64,000 bases of DNA, from assembly GCF_001458115.1 (NCBI RefSeq), contig NZ_CZRP01000013.1:558001-622000 (forward strand). Direction: 5' to 3'. The stretch's first letter is position 1. The number at the start of each line of letters is the position of its first letter. The position numbers and the translations under genes were made by a program. The stretch is from Gracilibacillus massiliensis (lineage in GTDB: Bacteria; Bacillota; Bacilli; Bacillales; Amphibacillaceae). A model generated the notes under the pieces. It had not been told where the DNA came from and searched no databases. It saw only the letters and a program-made list of their open reading frames with translations. Below are positions 56,190 through 64,000 of this stretch, piece by piece.

Positions 56190-56945
56190 TTAATTTTCAG
56201 GAACAACTTCATTAACACATGCTAATGCGTTCAGTGTTCTCGGAAAGCCCATATATGGAAGGCAGTGGGTAATCGCGGCAATCAATGTTTCCTTATCATT
56301 TCCCACATTTTTATTACCCTGCACATGTGCCTTCACTTGTCCTTCAGCTCCGCCGAGTGCACTTATAATGCAAAGTGTTAACAATTCTCGTGTTTTTAAA
56401 TCAAGTCCACCCCGAGTGTAGAAATCTCCAAAGCAAAAGGCGGAAAGGTAATCCTGGATATGCTTTTGATTTTCAGGAGCACTTTCCTGCATTTTTGCAA
56501 TTACATCACCAAAGATATCTACTTGTACAGCAAGTCCTTTATCAAAACGATTATCTTCATTCACAGTCTTTTGACTTTCAATCGGTAAAGCGATATTCTT
56601 CGCTTGGAAAACCTCATTAACTCCATCGATCGCATTTAGTGTTTTGGGAATTCCGATGTATGGTGCGCACTGGTAGACCGCCTCTTTGATTTCTACCGGG
56701 GTTAGTCCAACATTCAGTGCAGCATTCACATGTGCCTTTAGTTGTGGCAACGTTTGGCTAGTTGCAAGAACCACCAGGGTAATCAACTCACGCTGTTTGT
56801 CATCCAGATTACCTTGATAAAAAACTTCCCCAAAAAGGAAGTGGCTCAGTATGTTCTGGAAATCCGGATCGGTAGTGGATATTGCTGATACTCCGTCACC
56901 GAATAAATGTTTGAACTTTTCCTTACTTTTCTCAATACGATCCAT
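56190..56945 (-). CDS. Carboxymuconolactone decarboxylase (CMD)-like protein, two-domain
   Basis: A 251-residue protein with two CMD repeats. Residues about 10-110 contain DKQRELITLVVLATSQTLPQLKAHVNAALN and YIGIPKTLNAI. Residues about 145-250 contain LKTRELLTLCIISALGGAEGQVKAHVQGNKN and YMGFPRTLNAL. The usual CxxC of AhpD-type peroxidases is absent from both. The start is ATG 56945 after AAAAGGAGG. It is first in the operon behind a MerR-type promoter with a 19-nt spacer. Function is unknown, perhaps related to reactive-carbonyl detoxification. Confidence 0.88.
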   Translation of the reverse strand: MDRIEKSKEKFKHLFGDGVSAISTTDPDFQNILSHFLFGEVFYQGNLDDKQRELITLVVLATSQTLPQLKAHVNAALNVGLTPVEIKEAVYQCAPYIGIPKTLNAIDGVNEVFQAKNIALPIESQKTVNEDNRFDKGLAVQVDIFGDVIAKMQESAPENQKHIQDYLSAFCFGDFYTRGGLDLKTRELLTLCIISALGGAEGQVKAHVQGNKNVGNDKETLIAAITHCLPYMGFPRTLNALACVNEVVPEN

Positions 56946-57026
56946 AGCAATCCTCCTTTTAACTGAGTGTATTCCTCCTGCATTTTCCAAGAAGGCAAAA
57001 AACAAATGACTTTGAATATGAGTGTC

Positions 57027-57057
57027 ATTATATTTCTTAGACTTAACTCTAAGTCAA
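57027..57057 (-). promoter_or_regulatory. MerR-type promoter of the CMD-cupin-reductase operon
   Basis: Minus-strand TTGACT (57052-57057) and TATAAT (57027-57032) are separated by 19 nt, the long spacer typical of MerR-activated promoters. The spacer carries CTTAGACTTAACTCTAAG (57036-57053), a near-perfect palindrome. Confidence 0.8.
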
Positions 57058-57075
57058 GCTTTCAACTACATTTTT

Positions 57076-57495
57076 TCAGATTTCTTCCTCGTTCTTTTTC
57101 TTTTGTACAAACGTTTCATAAAGGTCTGCCGCTTTGTTTTTCTCTAAATTGCTTTGATAAAAATCAATTTTTGTATTAACTAACTCCAGGTTTTTTTTAT
57201 AAGTTTCTAGCTTTTCCATTACTTTTGCCCGGTGGTTAATAAGAATTTCTAGAAGTTCAGGCATACCAGCATCACCTAATTCCCATGACTTCGTATATCT
57301 TTTTAAATCTTCTAAAGACATACCCGTTTCTTTCATGTGCAGGATAAATTCTGACCACAACTTGTGTTCTTCTGTATAATATCGAATATTATTAATACCT
57401 CGATCTGGTACGATCAACCCTTCTTTTTCGTAATATCTCAACGTATGCTCACTAATACCTATTGTTTTAGATAACTCACCAATACGGTACTTCAT
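57076..57495 (-). CDS. MerR-family transcriptional regulator
   Basis: A 139-residue regulator. The MerR helix-turn-helix and wing are at 1-70 (YRIGELSKTIGISEHTLRYYEKEGLIVPDR). A coiled-coil dimer helix (about 80-125) leads to a short Lys/Glu-rich tail. Cysteines are absent, so metal sensing is unlikely; the type resembles AdhR-like regulators of aldehyde stress. Palindromes in 19-nt spacers precede both this gene and the downstream operon, so it probably controls both. GAGGTGA lies before the ATG. Confidence 0.9.
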   Translation of the reverse strand: MKYRIGELSKTIGISEHTLRYYEKEGLIVPDRGINNIRYYTEEHKLWSEFILHMKETGMSLEDLKRYTKSWELGDAGMPELLEILINHRAKVMEKLETYKKNLELVNTKIDFYQSNLEKNKAADLYETFVQKKKNEEEI

Positions 57496-57533
57496 CCTAT
57501 GTCACCTCGCTTTAAAGACAATGTTTATGATAA

Positions 57534-57564
57534 ATCATATTACTTAGAGTTAACTCTAAGTCAA
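57534..57564 (-). promoter_or_regulatory. MerR gene's own promoter with operator
   Basis: Minus-strand TTGACT (57559-57564) and TATGAT (57534-57539) are again 19 nt apart. The spacer holds the perfect palindrome CTTAGAGTTAACTCTAAG (57543-57560). The rest of the 57565-57792 gap holds only the terminator at 57653-57703. Confidence 0.82.
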
Positions 57565-57652
57565 TGCATTATTTATTTTATACTCAAATAAATCTTCATA
57601 TCGATTTGGTAATTCTGCAAAAAGACAAAAAATATCTGTCTTCATGTTATAT

Positions 57653-57703
57653 AAAAAATCGACTTTTCAGAAGTTTAAACAACTAATGAAAAGTCGATTT
57701 TAT
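57653..57703 (-). terminator. Terminator after the single-domain CMD gene
   Basis: AAAATCGACTTTTCA (57655-57669) pairs perfectly with TGAAAAGTCGATTTT (57687-57701), with a T-run on the minus strand. Confidence 0.88.
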
Positions 57704-57792
57704 GTTTTACCATGTTAGGTTTGAAGTTATCACATTACTCCTCTCAAAATGGGAGTGTGATAATATCTTTATAAAAAAATATAAAATTTAAC

Positions 57793-58116
57793 CTATTCCG
57801 AAAACTGTTCCTTAGCAACCATCATTGCAGACATCGCTTTAGGCCATCCAGCGTAAAAAGCCAAATGAGTCATTGCTTCAATAAGTTCATCTTCTGAAAG
57901 ACCGTTTTGTTTTGCTAAGTTTAAATGGGAATTTAACTGTTCTGTATTTCCACCAGTTAATAAAGAAGCAACGGTGATTAAACTGCGGTCACGCGGAGAA
58001 AGCTCCTTGCGCGCCCATACATCTCCAAACAAAACATCATCAGTTAATTCCACTAGTTTTGGAGCAAAATTTCCTAGCTTTCTCTGTGCAACAGTAGGTT
58101 CTTTAGAATTAGACAT
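57793..58116 (-). CDS. Carboxymuconolactone decarboxylase-like protein, single domain
   Basis: A 107-residue CMD protein (PRDRSLITVASLLTGGNTEQLNSHLNLAKQNG and HLAFYAGWPKAMSAM). This is the usual length for gamma-carboxymuconolactone decarboxylase-like proteins, which in Firmicutes mostly have no proven substrate. It lies 87 nt after the second cupin gene, repeating the CMD-plus-cupin pairing of the MerR operon in reverse gene order. Confidence 0.9.
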   Translation of the reverse strand: MSNSKEPTVAQRKLGNFAPKLVELTDDVLFGDVWARKELSPRDRSLITVASLLTGGNTEQLNSHLNLAKQNGLSEDELIEAMTHLAFYAGWPKAMSAMMVAKEQFSE

Positions 58117-58203
58117 TTTATATTCCTTCTTTCTTTCATTTTTTAGCTAAGCTTGACTGTAAAAAAAAGCAACTGTCAGTGATACCAAAGAATCAAATAA
58201 ATA

Positions 58204-58620
58204 TTATTTTAAAATGTTATATTTCTCATCTGTTACAGGCTCCAACCATTCGGTGTCCCCTTTTTGAACATTCGTACTTATTGCGATATGTGTAAACCAG
58301 CTATCTGGTGTAGCGCCATGCCAATGTTTCACATTTGGAAGGATTTGAACTACATCTCCTTCGGAAAGAACTTGTACGGGTTTTCCCTCTTCCTGATAAT
58401 ATCCCTTGCCTCCAGTCACGAGCAGAATCTGTCCACCGGGATGCTTATGCCAATTATTTCTTGCCCTTGGTTCAAAAGTTACGTTACCAATGGGACAATT
58501 TAAAGTGTTTTCACGAGGGTTTAGCAGTTCCAGGTATGCTGCTCCTATAAAATGGTCATTCAGAACTTTGGCTCCTTTCGGGAAGATTACACTTTTGCTT
58601 ATATCTTGATTACTGGACAT
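58204..58620 (-). CDS. Cupin-domain protein (second copy)
   Basis: A 138-residue cupin related to that at 55687-56094. Metal-ligand regions are ARNNWHKHPGGQILLVTGGKGYYQEEG and PNVKHWHGATPDSWFTHIAI, and it ends GDTEWLEPVTDEKYNILK. The frame is open to 58719, but AAAGGGTG before ATG 58620 gives the normal cupin length. It is co-directional with the single-domain CMD gene and probably co-transcribed. Confidence 0.88.
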   Translation of the reverse strand: MSSNQDISKSVIFPKGAKVLNDHFIGAAYLELLNPRENTLNCPIGNVTFEPRARNNWHKHPGGQILLVTGGKGYYQEEGKPVQVLSEGDVVQILPNVKHWHGATPDSWFTHIAISTNVQKGDTEWLEPVTDEKYNILK

Positions 58621-58867
58621 ACTAAAGCACACCCTTTCCATTTTGTTGATTCTATTTTCGAATTCTTTTAATAATAATCTCGTTTTCAAGTACACTTTGT
58701 TCAAACTTTTCTCATGCATCCTGGTTCGATTCCAGAACCTCTACACTATAGACTATAATAAAAATACACAGAGCGATTTTTGTAGATTTACCCCTCTATT
58801 TGGGGTTTCTATCTTTCAAAATAGAAATTGTATGATATATATATTACAGATAAATCTACAAATAACT

Positions 58868-59233
58868 TTATGATGTTAACAGCCTTGTGAAAGACATTGA
58901 TGCCAGTTTCCATTGATCGTCCTTTAGCACATATACCTCTGTCACCACAAATGGATTCGTCACTTCATTGCCCCCAACAACCGCTGTTAGCTGTACTTTA
59001 TTTAGAAGAATGGCCGTTGTATCGATTACTCGAACGGATGTTTCTTGAATATCTACATCCTTATAAACGATAGAACCGCTTTTAATTACATCAATTTCCT
59101 CATTTTTAGAAAATGTAGCTCCCATATGAACGAAAACGGCTTTTTCATGAAAAAGATTACTTAAATTGTCTAGTCGTTTCCCTATCATCCAGTCCCATTT
59201 CTTCATTGAAAGATCTTTAATTGCTTGTTCCAT
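58868..59233 (-). CDS. NTF2-like (SnoaL/DUF4440-type) protein
   Basis: A 121-residue protein with the cone-shaped NTF2 fold pattern (MIGKRLDNLSNLFHEKAVFVHMGATFSKNEEIDVI, then VTEVYVLKDDQWKLASMSFTRL). Members bind small hydrophobic molecules or act as isomerases; this one's ligand is unknown. It is in the same orientation as the cupin/CMD genes, with AAAAAGGA before the ATG. Confidence 0.82.
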   Translation of the reverse strand: MEQAIKDLSMKKWDWMIGKRLDNLSNLFHEKAVFVHMGATFSKNEEIDVIKSGSIVYKDVDIQETSVRVIDTTAILLNKVQLTAVVGGNEVTNPFVVTEVYVLKDDQWKLASMSFTRLLTS

Positions 59234-59665
59234 GTATGTATCATTCCTTTTTAAATTTGTATTTTTGCATATTTCCCTTCAATAAATTACCATCACTTAA
59301 ATCTCGACTGTTGCTCATTTGCTCTGTGTCTAATTATGCAACATATGTAAAAGTAACCGGTATCACATTCCTATCGAATAATTGTCTAATCTTCTCACAA
59401 TCATTTACAAAGAAATTAAATTTTAAAAAAAAGAGAAGCTTTTTTATGTTTGAACAATTATACAAACAATGAATCTAGCTCACCAAAATAATCCAGGGCT
59501 CAAAGGGTGGAACCCAATTAACTGCTATAACGTCTTTCTTTCCTTTTATCATTCGCGTGATACTGGCCATAATTACAACAATCCTACTGACTTTCAAGCT
59601 TGAATTCATACCGAGTGAACTAGTATTCTGCACGGAGAACATGGAGAGATACAAATTAATAGTAT
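59234..59665. other. 432-bp interval without a recognisable gene
   Basis: AT-rich sequence between the NTF2-like gene and the 3' end of the MFS gene. I find no open frame with a good ribosome-binding site, no convincing terminator and no RNA gene. It may be the relic of a lost gene. Confidence 0.5.
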
Positions 59666-60865
59666 TTAAGGGTTTTCGATTGATACATGTGACTTGTTAC
59701 CAGATTTTGTCGTCCATAAGATAAAAATCGATAAGGCCGAAATGAGAAGACATACAAAAAAAACATCACGATACCCTACATACTGGGCAATCATACCTCC
59801 GCCAAAATTCCCCAGCAACCTCCCAATAATAGTTCCGTTGTAGTAAATGCTTGTAGCTACACCTGGTGAATCAGGCAGCAGATCCATAAAATAACTTAGG
59901 CCATTACCCATAACAATCGCCACAAAAGTTGCTTGCAAAAGTTGTGCTGCCATTAATTGCCATGAGTGAGTCGATAGAGCTAAGATAGAAAAATAGCTAA
60001 GCGCGATAAAACCACTGATAATTAGCAGAGTATGGTTCGATATTTGTTTGCTCAATGCACCAAATGCAATCATGATGGGAATTTCTAAACCCGCGCAAAT
60101 ACTAACTACCAAACCGACATCCGAATGCGTACCATTAATTTCATTTACAATAAACAGCGGCGTGATAATCGAGTTTACGGCATTAAGCGCAAACAGAAAA
60201 ATAAAGGCAATCATCGGCTGCCAGACCAGTCTGTTTTTAAGAGACATCATTTTTTTCTTCTTGGTAGTTTTCTGAAATGTTCGTTTTTGCAAAAACAAGA
60301 ACATAAGTAAGGCGATTATAAGAAAAATAGCGGATGTTCCCAAAAAAAGGCCCTTATATCCTAAAGCTGCCAAAATCAATGTACCACCTAAAGGCCCTAT
60401 TACAAAACCAAGGGAGACCAGTGAACGTAATGTAGATATTGCAAAAGTCTTATCATCCGTTTTACTATCATTTGCAGATTCTTGTGCGTATGCATAGATT
60501 TGTGGCATAGCAATAGCTCCAAAACCACTAAAAACGGTTACAATGATCAGCAAAATAAAGAAGTTTTGAAACAATACATATGAAGCATACCCTAAAGCAG
60601 CCGAAAGCAAGGCTGTAATAATCAGCCATTTTCGATCCAATCCACTATCTGAACGTTTTGCGATGAGTGTATTTACCAAGACGCTTCCTAACGAACTGAT
60701 CGCTATGAAAGCGCCAAAGGCTCCTGGACTCATTCCAAGTACCTCTGTACAATACAGGGCTAAATACGGCATCGTAATCGAAATTCCAAAGCCAACCAGC
60801 AACACACTAATAGCAAATAAACTATATCCTTTGATATCAAATAGTTTTTTTAAGCGTATTAACAA
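59666..60865 (-). CDS. MFS sugar-efflux transporter (SetA/SetB-like)
   Basis: A 399-residue twelve-helix transporter. MPYLALYCTEVLGMSPGAFGAFIAISSLGSV and the loop AKRSDSGLDRKWLI fit the sugar efflux (SET) family, and IYAYAQESAN precedes the central loop. The cytoplasmic central loop is basic (QKRTFQKTTKKKKMMSL). It would export sugars or sugar analogues, which fits the setting of sugar-phosphate stress, but substrate is unproven. The start is TTG, 8 nt after GAGGGGGG. Confidence 0.86.
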   Translation of the reverse strand: MLIRLKKLFDIKGYSLFAISVLLVGFGISITMPYLALYCTEVLGMSPGAFGAFIAISSLGSVLVNTLIAKRSDSGLDRKWLIITALLSAALGYASYVLFQNFFILLIIVTVFSGFGAIAMPQIYAYAQESANDSKTDDKTFAISTLRSLVSLGFVIGPLGGTLILAALGYKGLFLGTSAIFLIIALLMFLFLQKRTFQKTTKKKKMMSLKNRLVWQPMIAFIFLFALNAVNSIITPLFIVNEINGTHSDVGLVVSICAGLEIPIMIAFGALSKQISNHTLLIISGFIALSYFSILALSTHSWQLMAAQLLQATFVAIVMGNGLSYFMDLLPDSPGVATSIYYNGTIIGRLLGNFGGGMIAQYVGYRDVFFVCLLISALSIFILWTTKSGNKSHVSIENP

Positions 60866-60961
60866 GTACTAGCCCCCCTCTGAATGTCATTTTTAAAAAT
60901 AAAACACTTTAAAACCATCAAACAACTTACTATTTATTTTTAATTAATTTCCTCTTTATGA

Positions 60962-61684
60962 TCAATTATCATTTAACCATGTATTTACTTTGTCCTGGTT
61001 ATCGAGTAATTCTTCATCTTGTATACTAAAACTTGTGGCGACACTTGCATCTGGTGTGAGTTCCTTAATACGTTCTATCGTATCACCTTCACCATACCCC
61101 GCATTGGTAGAGAAGGGATAAATCGTTTTTCCTGAAAAATTAGAACCATGATCCATTAAAAAAGAGATCATAGGATTAGATAAAGTCATTGACCAGGTTT
61201 GGTACCCTAAATAGACAGTATCATATTGGGATAAATCAGGAATATCTGTATTAATCTCAGGATATTCTTGATTATCTCTTTCGTTATCAGCTCGTTCTAC
61301 TGCTTGTTCATAATCGGAAGGATATGGGTTTGCAACTGTTAATTCGAGCATATCTCCGCCAGCTTCGTTGTAGATCATTCTTGCAAGATTTTGGGTGTTA
61401 CCTGATCTTGAAAAGTAGATTATTATACTATTAGCATCATCTGAAATAATTCGTGTGGGCTCTTCTTGTGCATTCGTGTCCTCACCATCGGATTCTGCTC
61501 CGCGACCATACTCAGTCTCTTCCAGTGGTAATGTAGAATCTTGAGATCCAGAGGGTACCCCTTTTTCAGAATTGTCATTTGTTGAATTTGATGTTCCTTC
61601 GCTAGGTCCACTATTTTGACAGCCAACTAGAAGGAAACTAAAAGCTACACCTGCTGTTATTATTGCTTGTTTTATAATACTCAC
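60962..61684 (-). CDS. Flavodoxin-domain lipoprotein
   Basis: A 240-residue lipoprotein. The signal ends in lipobox LLVGCQNSG, followed by a Ser/Asn/Glu-rich linker. The flavodoxin domain has the FMN phosphate loop IIIYFSRSGNTQNLARMI, VYLGYQTWSMTLSNPMISFLMDHG and IYPFSTNAGYGEGDTIERI. It therefore carries electrons, apparently outside the membrane. The GTG start lies right after AAAGGAA and overlaps the preceding gene by 47 bp; the exact start is uncertain. It is likely co-translated with that lipoprotein. Confidence 0.88.
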   Translation of the reverse strand: MSIIKQAIITAGVAFSFLLVGCQNSGPSEGTSNSTNDNSEKGVPSGSQDSTLPLEETEYGRGAESDGEDTNAQEEPTRIISDDANSIIIYFSRSGNTQNLARMIYNEAGGDMLELTVANPYPSDYEQAVERADNERDNQEYPEINTDIPDLSQYDTVYLGYQTWSMTLSNPMISFLMDHGSNFSGKTIYPFSTNAGYGEGDTIERIKELTPDASVATSFSIQDEELLDNQDKVNTWLNDN

Positions 61685-62075
61685 TTCCTTTTTCGTTATT
61701 TCTTGCTAGTCGTCTTTTTTTCTTTCTTTGTACAAATTTGAGCACATAATGAGTACCACCTATATAAATTCCCATAATGGCAGGAAAAATCAGTCTCCCG
61801 TATCCCTCAAATACTGGTTCATCAATGATATCCCATATTTTTGTGTCCGCTGTGTAGCTTATCTCTATATTATCTTCTGTGGGTACCTGGGTATCCGCTG
61901 TTGCTTCCGTATCGGACTCATTCACCGTTACCTGTCCTTCGTTGATAGTTTCACTGGATGTTTCTGTTCCCGGTGAAGAACTCGGATCATCTGCCATGTT
62001 CCTATTACATCCCGTAAGTAGTACAAGGAATATCAGAAAGGTTGCTAATACCATTCTGTATTTCCCATAATGCAT
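61638..62075 (-). CDS. Small lipoprotein with C-terminal membrane segment, function unknown
   Basis: A 145-residue protein I do not recognise. A signal with lipobox LVLLTGCNRN is followed by an acidic Ser/Thr-rich region (30-85). A second hydrophobic segment (LIFPAIMGIYIGGTHYVLKF, about 95-115) leads to a basic tail (RKKKRRLARNNEKG). The lipid anchor and membrane segment would hold the acidic part outside. It overlaps the flavodoxin gene, so it may anchor or supply electrons to the flavodoxin. GAGGTG precedes the ATG. Confidence 0.7.
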   Translation of the reverse strand: MHYGKYRMVLATFLIFLVLLTGCNRNMADDPSSSPGTETSSETINEGQVTVNESDTEATADTQVPTEDNIEISYTADTKIWDIIDEPVFEGYGRLIFPAIMGIYIGGTHYVLKFVQRKKKRRLARNNEKGSEYYKTSNNNSRCSF

Positions 62076-62345
62076 ACGACCACCTCATCAATGTATTTAA
62101 TAATTTTTAAACATAATCTTTTGTTCCATTCAGAAAGATTATAGTACGGTTTATTTTTTCAGAGTTGCTATCCTACCGATTTCTTCGTTTGATAATTCAA
62201 CTGTTTGGTTGATTCTTAGTCAAAGGTCAACAAATTTAATATTCAATACAAAATAAAACTAATAAAGGAATAAATATAATCTATTAATACGTGAAGCAAA
62301 TTTTTCATGAATCACGAAGACAGCTAAAGGTATTGAGCGTTTTTA

Positions 62346-62384
62346 CTAGAAAGATGACCCCTGGTAATACAGAAGCCATCTTCA
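62346..62384 (-). terminator. Terminator after the second aldo/keto reductase
   Basis: AGATGACCCCTG (62352-62363) pairs with CAGAAGCCATCT (62370-62381), 12 pairs including G-U, around a 6-nt loop. The minus strand continues TTTCTAG. Confidence 0.65.
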
Positions 62385-62406
62385 TAAAGTCGTATTTTAT
62401 TATTAA

Positions 62407-62450
62407 ATTGTCCTTTTAAAAAAAGAAAATTGTCCTTTTAAAAAAAGAAA
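62407..62450. repeat. Perfect 22-bp tandem duplication
   Basis: ATTGTCCTTTTAAAAAAAGAAA occurs twice in a row (62407-62428, 62429-62450), just past the stop of the reductase gene. It is probably a slippage product. Confidence 0.9.
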
Positions 62451-62456
62451 CAAATA

Positions 62457-64000
<1,544 letters not shown>

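Larger units (their letters stand above)
62076..62456. other. 381-bp non-coding interval
   Basis: Holds the leader of the lipoprotein/flavodoxin genes, the terminator at 62346-62384 and the 22-bp tandem duplication at 62407-62450. No gene was recognised. Confidence 0.6.

Noticed and set aside
58722..58745. CTGGTTCGATTCCAG looks like a tRNA T-arm
   Set aside because: No matching acceptor stem, anticodon arm or D-arm is found within 80 nt upstream, and the stem is only 4 bp. At most it is a tRNA relic or chance.

Overview
The window looks like a low-GC Gram-positive chromosome, most probably a Bacillaceae relative of Gracilibacillus, Oceanobacillus or Amphibacillus (the genus is inference). 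Supporting signs are strong AGGAGG-type ribosome-binding sites, frequent TTG/GTG starts, Gram-positive lipoprotein signals, a SipW-type signal peptidase with a TasA-like protein, YesM/YesN-type two-component systems, candidate CcpA (cre) sites and a cell-wall-anchored enzyme. Most of the DNA is a carbohydrate-utilisation region centred on rhamnose- and galactose-containing plant or microbial glycans.

Layout. 1-9.2 kb: ytoQ, a ROK repressor divergent from an operon of a GH2 glycosidase and a giant mutarotase-like/TPR protein, then a glycerophosphodiesterase. 9.2-15.8 kb: GH42 beta-galactosidase, two CUT1 permeases and a binding lipoprotein, with a divergent AraC regulator. 15.8-18.9 kb: MscS-like membrane protein, a 3D-domain cell-wall hydrolase and a thioredoxin-like protein. 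19-36.3 kb: a leftward rhamnoside locus reading histidine kinase, response regulator, binding protein, two permeases, GH78, cell-wall-anchored GH3, GH78, GH78. 36.5-44 kb: an isomerase of the L-arabinose/L-fucose type followed by an ATPase-permease-permease-binding-protein transporter (CUT2, LsrB/RhaS type) and a divergent AraC regulator. 44-48.6 kb: a binding-protein/kinase/regulator three-component sensor. 49-50.6 kb: a minimal tapA-sipW-tasA-like biofilm operon. 50.7-54.1 kb: a large secreted GH78. 54.5-64 kb: a broken reading frame, then small redox and aldehyde-type genes (three aldo/keto reductases, two cupins, two carboxymuconolactone-decarboxylase-like proteins, MerR regulator, NTF2-like protein, sugar-efflux MFS, flavodoxin lipoprotein). 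The last aldo/keto reductase runs off the right edge.

How it fits together (inference). The secreted GH78 and wall-anchored GH3 would trim a glycan outside the cell. The two CUT1 transporters would import oligosaccharides, and intracellular GH78, GH42 and GH2 enzymes would split them. The CUT2 transporter plus isomerase would handle a free deoxy- or pentose sugar. Each module has its own regulator (ROK, AraC, YesMN, binding-protein/YesMN, AraC), and candidate cre sites lie before several of them. Both CUT1 transporters lack an ATPase and presumably share an MsmX-like one encoded elsewhere. No kinase or aldolase for the isomerised sugar is in the window.

No tRNA, rRNA, CRISPR array or intact insertion sequence was found. 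Best candidates for new biology are the GH2/mutarotase-TPR pair with its two near-identical operators, the overlapping three-component sugar sensor, the minimal TapA-like operon, the two-operator MerR circuit, and a 50-bp tandem intergenic repeat with a decayed second copy.
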